Counted from the stretch's first letter, positions 1 to 7,276 are shown. The stretch: DNA of 64,000 bases from Anaerolineaceae bacterium UBA4775 (GCA_002403205.1 DHHJ01000035.1:12316-76315), one strand, 5' to 3'. Notes: generated by a model from the sequence alone, not told the origin. Numbers and translations: made by a program.

Positions 1-123
1 GCGGTATTTGTTATCCTGAAATTCGACGGGGCAATTAGTTGGTCATGGTGGCTGGTGTTTTCACCGCTACTTGTGCTATTGGTTTTTGCTATCATAGCGG
101 TTTGGATTTCGCTAAGGAGGTAA
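1..123 (+). CDS. C-terminus of a small phage-type membrane protein (partial)
   Basis: Frame 1 is open from the window edge to a TAA at 121-123 and encodes 40 residues: a short polar start, then SWSWWLVFSPLLVLLVFAII, a clear membrane segment, ending in a basic WISLRR tail. The Trp-rich ISWSWW motif followed by a single helix resembles small phage proteins loosely annotated as transmembrane fragile-X-F-associated. That resemblance is from memory. The stop lies just 3' of the AAGGAGG sequence that serves the next start, so the gene belongs to the same tightly packed plus-strand series. The start is outside the window. Confidence 0.6.
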   Translation, partial: AVFVILKFDGAISWSWWLVFSPLLVLLVFAIIAVWISLRR

Positions 124-146
124 AACATAATGAGCACAGAGGAGTG

Positions 147-350
147 ATGATGAACGGCAGACATAAGTGCAACAAATCAAAAAGACATCCAACGTATGAC
201 AAAAAGTGGAGTGGCGTAAGCTACGCTCCTCACGCAGATCTTTGGCACAAGAAATGTGGAGAACAGATTTACGATGAAGATGAGACACTTTACTGTCCTA
301 GGTGTGACGACTTTGTGTCGACAGAAAACTGCCACGATGTTTATCTATAA
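147..350 (+). CDS. Small CxxC zinc-binding protein, unknown function
   Basis: Sixty-seven residues from the ATG at 147 (a second ATG follows at 150), with GAGGAG just upstream. A five-codon ORF (ATG at 130, after AAGGAGG) ends TGA at 145-147 and may couple translation. The protein is Lys/His rich at the N-terminus and carries one CPRC knuckle (YCPRCDDF) near the C-terminus plus scattered Cys (KCN, KCGEQ), which suggests a zinc ribbon. I do not recognise the family. Confidence 0.55.
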   Translation: MMNGRHKCNKSKRHPTYDKKWSGVSYAPHADLWHKKCGEQIYDEDETLYCPRCDDFVSTENCHDVYL

Positions 351-364
351 AGAAAAACCGTGCT

Positions 365-571
365 ATGTCCGACTTCAATAGAAAGGTGAGCACCCCTAAT
401 GGGATTGGCTACGCTTTCGGCCAATTGCCTGACGGCAAAGTTTTAGTGAGCCATAACTGGAAGGATTTATCAGAGACTTTTCAGGCGAATTTCATCCAAG
501 AGAATGGGTATAAAGATCGTGTCGTTATCCAGAAGTACCCAAAGGAGAGTTTAGATGACATTACAGATTGA
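365..571 (+). CDS. Hypothetical small protein
   Basis: Sixty-eight residues starting MSDFNRKVSTPNG. The early sequence, ISTPNGIGYAFGQLPDGKVLVSH-like, looks like a small SH3-type beta-barrel (gene transfer or phage accessory style), but this is only an impression. The upstream region has a weak ribosome site. Its last 17 bases overlap the next gene in another frame, as is usual in this cluster. Confidence 0.5.
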   Translation: MSDFNRKVSTPNGIGYAFGQLPDGKVLVSHNWKDLSETFQANFIQENGYKDRVVIQKYPKESLDDITD

Positions 572-944
572 CGAATTAATCCTTGATGCTCACAAATATA
601 TTGACAAGAGCAACTTATCATCACGCTTGCGGTTTGAATACAACTACGAATTAATTGTTGGTGCAATCTACAAGGCCGTTGAGGAGCTCGATTTCAGACT
701 TTACTCGTATCACAAAACCGGCGACGAGCCAAATTATCTCTCGCTCGAAGAAACCATCGACAATCTTTATAGGCGCTACAGATATCGCTTCGAGCTGTTG
801 GAGCTGTCTGCCCACTGGAAGAATTCGAAGGATTACGAGGATAATCGTGACGCCTATTTGTTTAACGAGTTTTATTCTATTGTCTACGATAAGATCAAGA
901 GCTTCGATGAGGACGAGAAGCACTTCGAGTGGATTCCGTTTTAA
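555..944 (+). CDS. Hypothetical acidic helical protein
   Basis: One hundred and twenty-nine residues starting MTLQIDELIL, with AAAGGAG at about 541-547. It is rich in Tyr, Asp, Glu and predicted helix, with no Cys motif or membrane segment. It overlaps the 365-571 gene and ends exactly at the palindrome 943-958. No family recognised. Confidence 0.5.
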   Translation: MTLQIDELILDAHKYIDKSNLSSRLRFEYNYELIVGAIYKAVEELDFRLYSYHKTGDEPNYLSLEETIDNLYRRYRYRFELLELSAHWKNSKDYEDNRDAYLFNEFYSIVYDKIKSFDEDEKHFEWIPF

Positions 945-958
945 TCCGACATCGGATT
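943..958. promoter_or_regulatory. Palindrome AATCCGA-CA-TCGGATT, intercistronic
   Basis: A perfect 7-bp inverted repeat with a 2-nt centre, overlapping the stop codon of the previous gene and lying 14 nt before the ATG at 973. Near-identical copies occur at 3155-3170 (also just before a start) and 12321-12336 (inside the E1-like gene), with a relative at 9376-9391. It could be an operator or an mRNA element. Confidence 0.5.
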
Positions 959-972
959 GAAAGAGAGGCACA

Positions 973-1242
973 ATGACCGACTTGCTGGATAAGTTTTATT
1001 TGAAAACTGGTGAATTATCTGACTACGCCCTTTCCTGTGGTTACATGGAGTCGGTTTGGTTTGACTCCATCCACCTGACCATGTGGAAAGAGCACCAGCA
1101 CTATCATGTGGAAGCCTGTGACCACAAAGGCGAAGGCATCTTGTTCTGGGAAGTGTTTGACCTCTTGACCCCCGCCCGCAAGCGCTTTCGCCAAGCCGCA
1201 CAAGAATTAGGAGAAAAGCATGAACTACAAAATCAATCGTAA
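973..1242 (+). CDS. Small mobile-element protein, unnamed family
   Basis: Eighty-nine residues; ATG at 973 preceded by GAAAGAGG. The arrangement LSDYALSCGYMES, then LTMWKEHQHYHVEACDH, then FWEVFDLLTPARKRF matches my memory of a common unnamed family of small mobile-element proteins in Chloroflexota and other bacteria (LS-YALACGY ... VTLW-EH--YHV ... FW--F-TL-EAR). No function is known to me. The end overlaps the next start at 1220. Confidence 0.6.
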   Translation: MTDLLDKFYLKTGELSDYALSCGYMESVWFDSIHLTMWKEHQHYHVEACDHKGEGILFWEVFDLLTPARKRFRQAAQELGEKHELQNQS

Positions 1243-1675
1243 AGATTTATGGTCGGTGTCGTCGATAGTAATGGGACGACTTAACAACTACATGATTGAA
1301 AACGATCATCATATTACCCCGGCAAGAATGATAAGCCTGATGAAGGATTATCTAAAAGTAATCAAAGCGCTCTATCCTGACGACAAAACCGTCAAAATGA
1401 TCAAGTCCGAATTCAGGGAGAGAGTGCGCACCTACATCTCTTCTCTAATGAGCAAAAGTGAGGGCACCCTAGTCCTTTCGAGTTACCCAAACATTGAGCT
1501 CGAGTATCGCATCCTGGACGACAGGACTATCGTGTATCGCCTGATTTTTATGGGTGATATCGCTCAAACCGACTGGGTCACAATCGCTGAACAGCGTTCT
1601 GGCACTGTCAAGATGACCATGACCAACGAGGTATCCAATTTCTTACACAAAATCCTAGAGGATAAAGAGGAGTAG
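1220..1675 (+). CDS. Hypothetical protein
   Basis: One hundred and fifty-one residues with AGGAGAA before the ATG at 1220. The N-terminal half looks helical and basic; the C-terminal half, from about residue 85, looks beta-rich (LVLSSYPNIELEYRILDDRTIVYRL). No motifs recognised. It overlaps its upstream neighbour by 23 nt and is followed 5 nt later by the next gene. Confidence 0.5.
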   Translation: MNYKINRKDLWSVSSIVMGRLNNYMIENDHHITPARMISLMKDYLKVIKALYPDDKTVKMIKSEFRERVRTYISSLMSKSEGTLVLSSYPNIELEYRILDDRTIVYRLIFMGDIAQTDWVTIAEQRSGTVKMTMTNEVSNFLHKILEDKEE

Positions 1676-1680
1676 ATAAA

Positions 1681-2307
1681 ATGGAAAAATTTAACAGAAG
1701 CCTATTCTCAAAAGTGTTGTGGACGGAAGAAAGCTACAAGAGAATAGCGTTTGGTGTTTCCGAGGATCATAGTTGCTATCTCTTTGCGGTCGGCGACTTA
1801 GCCATGGTCATGCTTGAAAGCGAAGTAAAAGACCTCTACCTGGCTCTGAAAAGTATATTTGAAAAAGATATAGTCCCCAAAAACAAAGGAGTAACCATGA
1901 ACAAAGATTTTGCCATCGAGAGACTTATCAGCGTTGTTAAAAATTCTTATGCTCTTGAAAACAATACTGCAAGGTACGCTTTTCTCGGCGAACATATCGG
2001 ATACATCATTGATCAGCTGTTATCTGACCCAGAGGATTTAAATCCAACACACTGTCCGTCATGCGGATCAGATGACTTGCTTTTAAGGGGTTGTAAGGAT
2101 GTGTTCTTCCACATTCTTGATTGGGAAGACGGCTTGCCCACTCCCAACTACAATACCCTTGAACTCGACCGTGAGGAGGGTATCTATACACATCCCCACG
2201 AGCTCGTTTGCAACAGGTGTGGCTTCAACTTTGAACTGATGTCAGAGCCGGGGGTTGAGAATAGCAAACAGGTTGTTTACCGAAACCGGAATAGACATGG
2301 AGCATAA
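1681..2307 (+). CDS. Hypothetical zinc-ribbon protein with a possible internal start
   Basis: Two hundred and eight residues from the ATG at 1681. The C-terminal half has a CPSCG ... CNRCG zinc ribbon with a long insertion. An in-frame ATG at 1897 sits behind a strong AAAGGAG, better than the site at 1681, so a separate 136-residue protein may also be made. Alternatively two adjacent genes have fused by loss of a stop between residues 65 and 73. Confidence 0.5.
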   Translation: MEKFNRSLFSKVLWTEESYKRIAFGVSEDHSCYLFAVGDLAMVMLESEVKDLYLALKSIFEKDIVPKNKGVTMNKDFAIERLISVVKNSYALENNTARYAFLGEHIGYIIDQLLSDPEDLNPTHCPSCGSDDLLLRGCKDVFFHILDWEDGLPTPNYNTLELDREEGIYTHPHELVCNRCGFNFELMSEPGVENSKQVVYRNRNRHGA

Positions 2308-2935
2308 AGCCTCTGAGACCGTGGATGAACTTTCATCCACGGTCTACACCATTGATATCACCAAGATGATCTGGGAGATCGAAGGCGAGATTGCTGAACT
2401 CAATGACTTTAATTGGTTCTGGGGCTTCTCGAAACCCGACACCATTAAGGCCCTGCTCGAAGAAGCCATCGATCAAATCGACTTCTACCAAATCGACTAT
2501 GCCACCAATCTTGGCTTCTATTGGTGCGGGATTTTAACCGCCGAACCCTGGTGTGAACTATATGAAGAGGAGGAGACCATCCTCAACGTACTTTTGCACA
2601 AGCACACCGAATTGGTTATCGATGACGGCAACTTGGTTTTGCGCTTCAAACAAAACCCGGATTCGCTTTGCCATCCCGTCTTTCGAGACTACCCTGGCGG
2701 CTATGGCGGAAACATCCCCCATTCGGTAAACGACATGCTGCTCAAGGTCGAGGAGATCATCAGGAAGACCCTCAAAGACTCTATCGCAGACGGAGGATAC
2801 ATGTCTAACAAGTGGGGCGAATGGGGGCAAGAGTATTATTGCGACAACTGCGATGAATGTCACATCATTATGTGGTCAGAGCCCTATACTCACTGTCCGC
2901 ATTGCGGTCATGAATTTGGAGAAGAGCATGAGTAA
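2297..2935 (+). CDS. Hypothetical protein with C-terminal double-knuckle zinc ribbon
   Basis: Two hundred and twelve residues from the ATG at 2297; the frame is open to a TTG at 2255, so the start is uncertain. An acidic, largely helical body precedes a C-terminal ribbon, CDNCDEC ... CPHCGHEF. The ribbon sits exactly where small phage proteins often carry one. It overlaps the previous stop by 11 nt and the next start by 8 nt. Confidence 0.5.
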   Translation: MEHKASETVDELSSTVYTIDITKMIWEIEGEIAELNDFNWFWGFSKPDTIKALLEEAIDQIDFYQIDYATNLGFYWCGILTAEPWCELYEEEETILNVLLHKHTELVIDDGNLVLRFKQNPDSLCHPVFRDYPGGYGGNIPHSVNDMLLKVEEIIRKTLKDSIADGGYMSNKWGEWGQEYYCDNCDECHIIMWSEPYTHCPHCGHEFGEEHE

Positions 2936-3152
2936 GAACAAAACCATCAGGCCGGGTGATTTTGCGCAAATTGTATGGACAAATGAGAAACCCGATTACG
3001 GCCACATAGTCTCGGTGCCGCAAGGCCCTGGAGACTTGCTACAAATTAAGCTGACCGATGGTACCCTGCTGGCAATCAATACCAATTCGCCCGTATTTTG
3101 CCGACTGGAAGTAAAGGAAAAAACTGCAACAGAGTCTTCGGCTGCTTGTTAG
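2928..3152 (+). CDS. Hypothetical small beta-rich protein
   Basis: Seventy-four residues from the ATG at 2928, which follows GGAGAA. The sequence IRPGDFAQIVWTNEKPDYGHIV ... IKLTDGTLLAI has the look of a KOW/SH3-like barrel. This is an inference from the pattern, not a family match. It is followed by the intercistronic palindrome at 3155. Confidence 0.45.
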   Translation: MSKNKTIRPGDFAQIVWTNEKPDYGHIVSVPQGPGDLLQIKLTDGTLLAINTNSPVFCRLEVKEKTATESSAAC

Positions 3153-3154
3153 CC

Positions 3155-3170
3155 AATCCGACATCAGATT
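3155..3170. promoter_or_regulatory. Second copy of the intercistronic palindrome
   Basis: AATCCGACATCAGATT differs from the 943 copy by one base and lies 12 nt before the ATG at 3183, in the same position relative to a gene start as the first copy. Confidence 0.45.
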
Positions 3171-3182
3171 AAAGGAGAAATA

Positions 3183-3572
3183 ATGAGCGCATTCGTTGTC
3201 CGCAATGAAATCATCAACCGCATCGTAGCTTCGATCGATTTGGCAAACTACGGTAATGGCATGTTGCCTGTACCCGAAACACCGATTCTCTCGGAGACCC
3301 GCCCAGAAGATTTAGGGGTGCTGCTCAGGGAGATGAACGAGGATGCTGTTGGTCAACGCTATCCCGACTTAACCGTTGACGAGTTTCCTGGCACCGTTGA
3401 CGACAATCAAAAGTTGATCCCCTACCAATACTACGAAGTACCACCCGCAGACAAAGAGCAACTCTTCAAAGACCTGTCTAACCTAATCTACCAGTGCTTT
3501 GAGGGCGATGTCCCTCAGCAGCCACTGTTTGTCGAGATTAGGACCTATCGTGAAAGGCTGGGATTACGATGA
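3183..3572 (+). CDS. Small mobile-element protein, unnamed family
   Basis: One hundred and twenty-nine residues with AAAGGAG seven bases before the ATG. The start FVVRNEIINRIVASI and the internal LGVLLREMNEDAVGQRYPD recall a frequent unnamed family whose members share an N-terminal INRIV segment and an LG--L--N--SV--RY segment. The recollection is approximate and no function is known to me. The stop overlaps the next start (ATGA). Confidence 0.55.
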   Translation: MSAFVVRNEIINRIVASIDLANYGNGMLPVPETPILSETRPEDLGVLLREMNEDAVGQRYPDLTVDEFPGTVDDNQKLIPYQYYEVPPADKEQLFKDLSNLIYQCFEGDVPQQPLFVEIRTYRERLGLR

Positions 3573-3769
3573 TTTACGAAAACGGAGAGCTTATTCCTGA
3601 AAACAGTGAGGAGAAAGAGGAACTCGAGGCAACACGCGACACATGTGCCCATGCGCATCCTCACGCTTTATGCAGAGCACTTGCATTCAAACAGACTCTT
3701 GACTGGAAAAGTCTGGTAATTACAGAAGCTCTACTCGAAGACATCAAGGATACCCTTGAGACACTTTAA
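3569..3769 (+). CDS. Hypothetical small acidic protein
   Basis: Sixty-six residues starting at 3569 in an ATGA overlap with the previous gene, so probably translated by coupling. It contains a His/Cys patch (CAHAHPHALC), possibly metal binding. It is followed by 167 nt of AT-rich DNA (3770-3936), where I see no convincing promoter or terminator. Confidence 0.45.
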   Translation: MIYENGELIPENSEEKEELEATRDTCAHAHPHALCRALAFKQTLDWKSLVITEALLEDIKDTLETL

Positions 3770-3936
3770 TCTAATAGAAGTCCCGGCGTTTCAACATATT
3801 CAAACCGCCCCCTTTTTATAACTAATTGAAAGCGAGAAAATCATGCAAAAAGTTAGACTTTCTTAAATATTAAAAAATTCTGGGATTTCGAAGTTCTTGA
3901 ACCCGATACCCTCTGATAGACAAAAGGAGACTAACC

Positions 3937-4347
3937 ATGGGAATGGACGTCATTCTCAACCAACGCATCGATATACCCGCCGTATATCATCCCGACGACA
4001 TCCATGTCAGCATCGTATCTGATAAGTTTGAAGTTCCCAAATTTGATACCAGTAAGATTTGTTCTATGAGTATCCGACTGGGCACATTTCGCGGCTACGA
4101 GTTAGCCGAATTTCTCAACCGGCACACAGGCGATATCTGGTCAAATGGAAACGATTGGTTTTTCTGCCAATATGACGCCGAAATACTGCTTAATTCCATC
4201 GACGATGTTCTAACTGGAAAAGGCGATCTCCCTAAAGATGTCGATGCCGCCGAAGAGTTTCTAAGAGAAATTCTTAAGTTCAAAGCTATTCTCGAAAAAG
4301 CTCTGACCAACGGGGCCGATTGCTTCGAGATTCTACTATCATACTAA
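3937..4347 (+). CDS. Hypothetical protein
   Basis: One hundred and thirty-six residues with AAAGGAGA before the ATG at 3937. The MGMDV start is common in small phage and mobile-element proteins. The middle (YELAEFLNRHTGDIWSNG-DWFF) and the C-terminal helix are otherwise unfamiliar. The 167-nt gap before it makes this the likely start of a new transcription unit. Confidence 0.5.
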   Translation: MGMDVILNQRIDIPAVYHPDDIHVSIVSDKFEVPKFDTSKICSMSIRLGTFRGYELAEFLNRHTGDIWSNGNDWFFCQYDAEILLNSIDDVLTGKGDLPKDVDAAEEFLREILKFKAILEKALTNGADCFEILLSY

Positions 4348-4358
4348 GAAAGGATTCT

Positions 4359-4556
4359 ATGCCTGTCCCCGAGCAAGTTAACAAAGAATACTACTACTGT
4401 CCCAAGTGTCGGGAGGAAGATCTTATGCCCTCTGACATTCTTCTAAATCGCACTCGCAGGGTGCTTTGCAGATCTTGAGGCTACGTTTGGGATGAAAGTT
4501 TTGCCGTGATTGCCAACTACGATCTGGAAGGAAACCATATCGATGATCCAAGATAA
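4359..4556 (+). pseudogene. Zinc-ribbon gene with TGA in place of its last Cys codon
   Basis: The ATG at 4359 follows AAAGGATT. Thirty-nine codons give a CPKC knuckle and then CRS, and codon 40 is TGA (4476-4478). Reading through adds GYVWDESF and 17 more residues to a TAA at 4554-4556, overlapping the next gene by 14 nt, the spacing normal here. With Cys at codon 40 the second knuckle would be CRSCGYVW, a standard ribbon. So TGA replaces TGC or TGT exactly at the fourth zinc ligand. This is a nonsense mutation, a sequencing error or, less likely, recoding. Confidence 0.65.
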
Positions 4557-4866
4557 CAAATTAATCAATGAGCTATCCCCCATAGTTATTGATCAAATCT
4601 TCGAAGAAGCGCAAACTCAATCTGATTACCTGAATGAACTTTACCGCGTTGCCATTCCCCATCTTGATGATGTGGCACTGGTGGACACCTTTCCCGAAGT
4701 TTCGGCCGAAACCAATAGGTACATCCACCTGAAAGCGATCGCCTTCGATCACGAGCATCACCCTGATGTATTCGCTGGCGGACAGTGGATGAACAGTGGC
4801 TTCGGTTCAAATAAGGAGCTAGAGGACTGGCAAGTGTCTGTCGACATAGACAAATTGCTTTACTGA
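4543..4866 (+). CDS. Hypothetical protein
   Basis: One hundred and seven residues from the ATG at 4543, behind GGAAGGAAA; a TTG at 4510 is a poorer alternative. The sequence is helical and acidic, with a histidine cluster (FDHEHHPDVFAGGQW) in the middle. No family recognised. Confidence 0.5.
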   Translation: MIQDNKLINELSPIVIDQIFEEAQTQSDYLNELYRVAIPHLDDVALVDTFPEVSAETNRYIHLKAIAFDHEHHPDVFAGGQWMNSGFGSNKELEDWQVSVDIDKLLY

Positions 4867-4877
4867 AAGAAAAAACA

Positions 4878-5096
4878 ATGCTTACACCTGAAAACTTATC
4901 AACCGTTCATCAAATTTCGACGAAACTGCAAGATATGGGAGCCGATATCTTGTATATGATTGATGATCTCGACACTAGGAATTGGCACAATAGCACGAAG
5001 TACCTGTTGAGTGATTTGAGTACCCTGTTCACGTTAATACGCAATGCGCGAAACTTTGCTAGCAACATGATCGAAGTTCATTCGGAGGAGGAATAG
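4878..5096 (+). CDS. Small helical protein, paralogue of 5654-5875
   Basis: Seventy-two residues, helical. It aligns by eye with the protein at 5654-5875: both have LTP-----, an Ile/Leu-rich first helix with LQDMGADIL or LLGMEFEVM, then NWHNSTKYLLSDL or GWHDNTRDLMAEL, then L--LIR or L--LLR and an acidic end. This indicates an old duplication within the element. The stop abuts the next ATG at 5097. Confidence 0.5.
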   Translation: MLTPENLSTVHQISTKLQDMGADILYMIDDLDTRNWHNSTKYLLSDLSTLFTLIRNARNFASNMIEVHSEEE

Positions 5097-5456
5097 ATGA
5101 AACCCATTACCAACGATCTCGAGTATTTTGATAGCCGAGATATCCTACGTCGGATTGACTACTTGGAAAACTTCGACGATTTAACTCTTGAGGAGAATGT
5201 TGAACTATTGCACTTGAAAGATATTGAAGGCCAGTGGAATGACGATGAGTCATTTCGCTTTGGCGTCATCTTTGTTCGTGAAGATTATTTCGCTGAATAT
5301 GTTAAAGAGACGGCCCAAGAGCTCGGCTATATCGACCCTGACAAAATTTACAACTGGCCCTTCTCACATATCGACTGGGAGGCCGCCTCCGAAGACTGGG
5401 AGTGCGAATATATATTCATCGACTTTAACGGCACTGAATACTTGGCAGGGGGGTAG
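5097..5456 (+). CDS. Widespread small phage/plasmid protein, function unknown
   Basis: One hundred and nineteen acidic residues. An N-terminal helix (ILRRIDYLE) and a leucine/glutamate segment precede FVREDYFAEYVKETAQELGYI, WPFSHIDWEAASEDW and a final FIDFNGTEYLAGG. This order (REDYF-EYA ... WP---IDWEAAA ... Y--VEFDG--Y) matches my memory of a very common unnamed phage and mobile-element family. It is acidic overall, and anti-restriction proteins are likewise acidic, but that is no more than a hint. Confidence 0.6.
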   Translation: MKPITNDLEYFDSRDILRRIDYLENFDDLTLEENVELLHLKDIEGQWNDDESFRFGVIFVREDYFAEYVKETAQELGYIDPDKIYNWPFSHIDWEAASEDWECEYIFIDFNGTEYLAGG

Positions 5457-5459
5457 CAA

Positions 5460-5657
5460 ATGATGAAAAAATACCACATTGAAATCACAAGCGGTGAACG
5501 AGGTCGCAATATATACAGTCTCAATGATTACAGCATTGGTGAGAACATTATCACGATTTTTTACACCGACCCCTACTCCGGTGAAGACGGTCAGACAACC
5601 GTCGATCTGAGAGAGTACCCTGATTACGAATTGAGAATCGAGGAGTTTGAAAAATGA
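5460..5657 (+). CDS. Hypothetical small protein
   Basis: Sixty-five residues starting at 5460 (second ATG at 5463). GGGGGG upstream is the only ribosome-site candidate. The composition suggests three or four beta strands. It ends in an ATGA overlap with 5654. Confidence 0.45.
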   Translation: MMKKYHIEITSGERGRNIYSLNDYSIGENIITIFYTDPYSGEDGQTTVDLREYPDYELRIEEFEK

Positions 5658-5875
5658 GCGAGAACCCGTTGACCCCGAATACCCTTCCAATGCTCGAGCA
5701 AATTTACGATAAGCTGCTGGGCATGGAGTTCGAAGTAATGAATGAGAGCCAAGATGTCGGCTGGCATGACAATACCCGAGACCTGATGGCTGAGCTGAAT
5801 GCCCTATATGTGCTGTTGAGACAAACGAAATCCTACACGATAGGACTGATCCGCTTTTACGAGAACCAGGAGTAA
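5654..5875 (+). CDS. Small helical protein, paralogue of 4878-5096
   Basis: Seventy-three residues. It shares the layout described for 4878-5096, including WHDNT and a LLR-containing third helix. Its last 24 bases are the left edge of the 309-nt tandem duplication, so a remnant of this 3' end recurs at 6161-6180. Confidence 0.5.
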   Translation: MSENPLTPNTLPMLEQIYDKLLGMEFEVMNESQDVGWHDNTRDLMAELNALYVLLRQTKSYTIGLIRFYENQE

Positions 5876-5877
5876 AG

Positions 5878-6129
5878 ATGGAATGGACAACCTATATTCC
5901 CAGATGTCCGCTGTGTAACTCTAGAGGAGTTTACGAGTGTATTCTTGTACACGAAGCACACGAGGTTTCCTTCGTATCCGTTCCAGAGGATAAGTCTCTA
6001 TTCAGAACAGCCCTCAATCACGGTGAAGACATCCTCTTTCTTGATGCAGAGTCGATAGACCATTTTTACTGCAAGGCCTGTCGTAGTCACTTCGACCAGC
6101 CAACGCTCGAAAGGGTCGAAGAAGAATGA
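5878..6129 (+). CDS. Zinc-ribbon protein, first copy of a tandem duplicate
   Basis: Eighty-three residues: MEWTTYIPRCPLCNS, a diverged middle, then FYCKACRSHFDQPTLERVEEE. Four Cys in two CxxC knuckles predict a zinc ribbon. The first 17 residues and the end match the protein at 6187-6438, while the middle (residues 21-60) differs at most positions. GGAGTAAAG precedes the ATG. Confidence 0.55.
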   Translation: MEWTTYIPRCPLCNSRGVYECILVHEAHEVSFVSVPEDKSLFRTALNHGEDILFLDAESIDHFYCKACRSHFDQPTLERVEEE

Positions 6130-6224
6130 AACTCGAACAATGTCAAATTGATCACCTTTACGCTTTTACGAGAACCAGGAGTGAAAATGGAATGGACAAC
6201 CTATATTCCCAGATGTCCGCTGTG
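6126..6224 (+). pseudogene. Truncated duplicate of the start of the 6435 gene
   Basis: The first 12 codons match the start of the 6435 gene (MKLEQCQIDHLY against MKLEQYQIDHLY), then the frame runs into the duplicated tail of the 5654 gene and stops at 6222-6224. It is the scar of the duplication junction. It still has a start codon in an ATGA overlap with 5878-6129, so it may be translated as a 32-residue peptide. Confidence 0.6.
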
Positions 6225-6438
6225 TAACTCTAGAGAAGTTTATGAGTGCGTCATCACACAGGAAGCCTATAAGGTTTCAGTTATGGCTATCTCTGACGAC
6301 AGACTTCCATCAGAGGCAGTTGCCGAACACAGCGAAGATACTGTTCACTTTGAAACAGAATCAACAGGCGAGTATTACTGCAAGGCGTGTGATGAATGTT
6401 TCGACCAGCCAACACTCGAGAGGGTTAAGAGAGAATGA
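6187..6438 (+). CDS. Zinc-ribbon protein, second copy of the tandem duplicate
   Basis: Eighty-three residues starting MEWTTYIPRCPLCNS, with CxxC knuckles CPLC and CKAC. GGAGTGAAA precedes the ATG, copied with the duplication. The middle (VITQEAYKVSVMAISDDRL) differs from copy one, which may mean the pair now bind different partners. It ends in an ATGA overlap with 6435. Confidence 0.55.
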   Translation: MEWTTYIPRCPLCNSREVYECVITQEAYKVSVMAISDDRLPSEAVAEHSEDTVHFETESTGEYYCKACDECFDQPTLERVKRE

Positions 6439-6839
6439 AACTCGAACAATATCAAATTGATCACCTTTACGATGAGATTTATCATATCGACGGGCGTGGT
6501 TTGATGGACTACCTGCGTGTCTGGCGCACGATGGAGACCGACATTTACCCAGCTGCCACCCAGCACGGCGAGAAGCTGTTTTTGCACAGCGTGGTCTTCC
6601 CTATCCCTGCGATAGATATCTTTGACCGCTGGAGTGCCTGGCGGCACGAGGTCACCTATCACTTTGACTCTTTCATCAGAGAGCAGGAGAAAGTCAATCT
6701 ATTCTCCGATATTAAGGAGTTAAAAGAGTATTTTGTCTACAAGATCTGTGTCATCCTGGGGATTATCGAGAAAACCGATCGCTATCTACCCATCAGCGGG
6801 CCGAAGTCGATCCAGGATGACCCACTACTTTTCTCATAA
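6435..6839 (+). CDS. Hypothetical protein
   Basis: One hundred and thirty-four residues, aromatic-rich and largely helical (DYLRVWRTMETDIYPAATQ, FDRWSAWRHEVTYHFDSF). No Cys motif, no membrane segment, family not recognised. Its first 13 codons are duplicated at 6126-6164. Confidence 0.5.
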   Translation: MKLEQYQIDHLYDEIYHIDGRGLMDYLRVWRTMETDIYPAATQHGEKLFLHSVVFPIPAIDIFDRWSAWRHEVTYHFDSFIREQEKVNLFSDIKELKEYFVYKICVILGIIEKTDRYLPISGPKSIQDDPLLFS

Positions 6840-6848
6840 GGAGGAAGC

Positions 6849-7037
6849 ATGCCCCTTTACAGAGTTACCTGGTCAGCAAAAATTTACGGTTCGAATCACG
6901 TTGAGGCAGAAACACCCGAAATGGCACGCAGGCTAGCCGATCCCACAACGATTGACTTTGATTATCATATCCATCGACCTTATGTTGAGATTGAAATGAT
7001 CGAGGAAGCTGAGGATTGGCTCGACGATCAAGTTTAA
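6849..7037 (+). CDS. Hypothetical small protein
   Basis: Sixty-two residues behind a strong AAGGAGG. The layout YRVTWSAKIYGSNHVEAETPEMARRLAD suggests a beta strand, a turn and a helix, as in small phage proteins of the type YRV-V---V-VEA-s-eeA. A modest structural guess only. Confidence 0.5.
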   Translation: MPLYRVTWSAKIYGSNHVEAETPEMARRLADPTTIDFDYHIHRPYVEIEMIEEAEDWLDDQV

Positions 7038-7054
7038 ATAATTGAGGAGGAGAG

Positions 7055-7276
7055 ATGAATCAAAATAGCAAGCCCAAAGTCTGCCCTACTTGCGGTGGCG
7101 AAGTGTATGAACTTGCTCCCGAGATTCCTGTGTGGGAGATCACCGAATGGAAAGACGGCATACCCTTTGGGGTAAATGCCATTTACTTCGAAGATGTCTA
7201 TGACGTTTTCATCTGCAAAGAATGCTATTGGGTGGGTCACTATGACAATCTGGTCTACAAAGAGGAGGAGGAATAA
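7055..7276 (+). CDS. Zinc-ribbon protein
   Basis: Seventy-three residues with GAGGAGG before the ATG. CPTCGGEVY ... ICKECYWVGHYDN forms a two-knuckle zinc ribbon, with an insert (WEITEWKDGIPFGVN) resembling the insert of the 1681-2307 ribbon (ILDWEDGLPTPN), so the two are probably related. The stop overlaps the next ATG by one base. Confidence 0.55.
   Translation: MNQNSKPKVCPTCGGEVYELAPEIPVWEITEWKDGIPFGVNAIYFEDVYDVFICKECYWVGHYDNLVYKEEEE

Larger units (their letters stand above)
5852..6471 (+). repeat. 309-nt tandem duplication with diverged centre
   Basis: Copy A runs 5852-6162 and copy B 6161-6471. Each begins in the 3' end of the 5654 gene (CGCTTTTACGAGAACCAGG) and ends in the first 13 codons of the 6435 gene. 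Offsets are 309 nt at both the left and right edges. The edges and the first 50 coding bases are almost identical, but the centre has diverged strongly, a mosaic better explained by conversion or recombination of the ends than by simple ageing. Confidence 0.8.

Noticed and set aside
4476..4478. Selenocysteine at the in-frame TGA
   Set aside because: No SECIS-like stem-loop is visible directly after the TGA, and the expected residue is an ordinary zinc-binding Cys.
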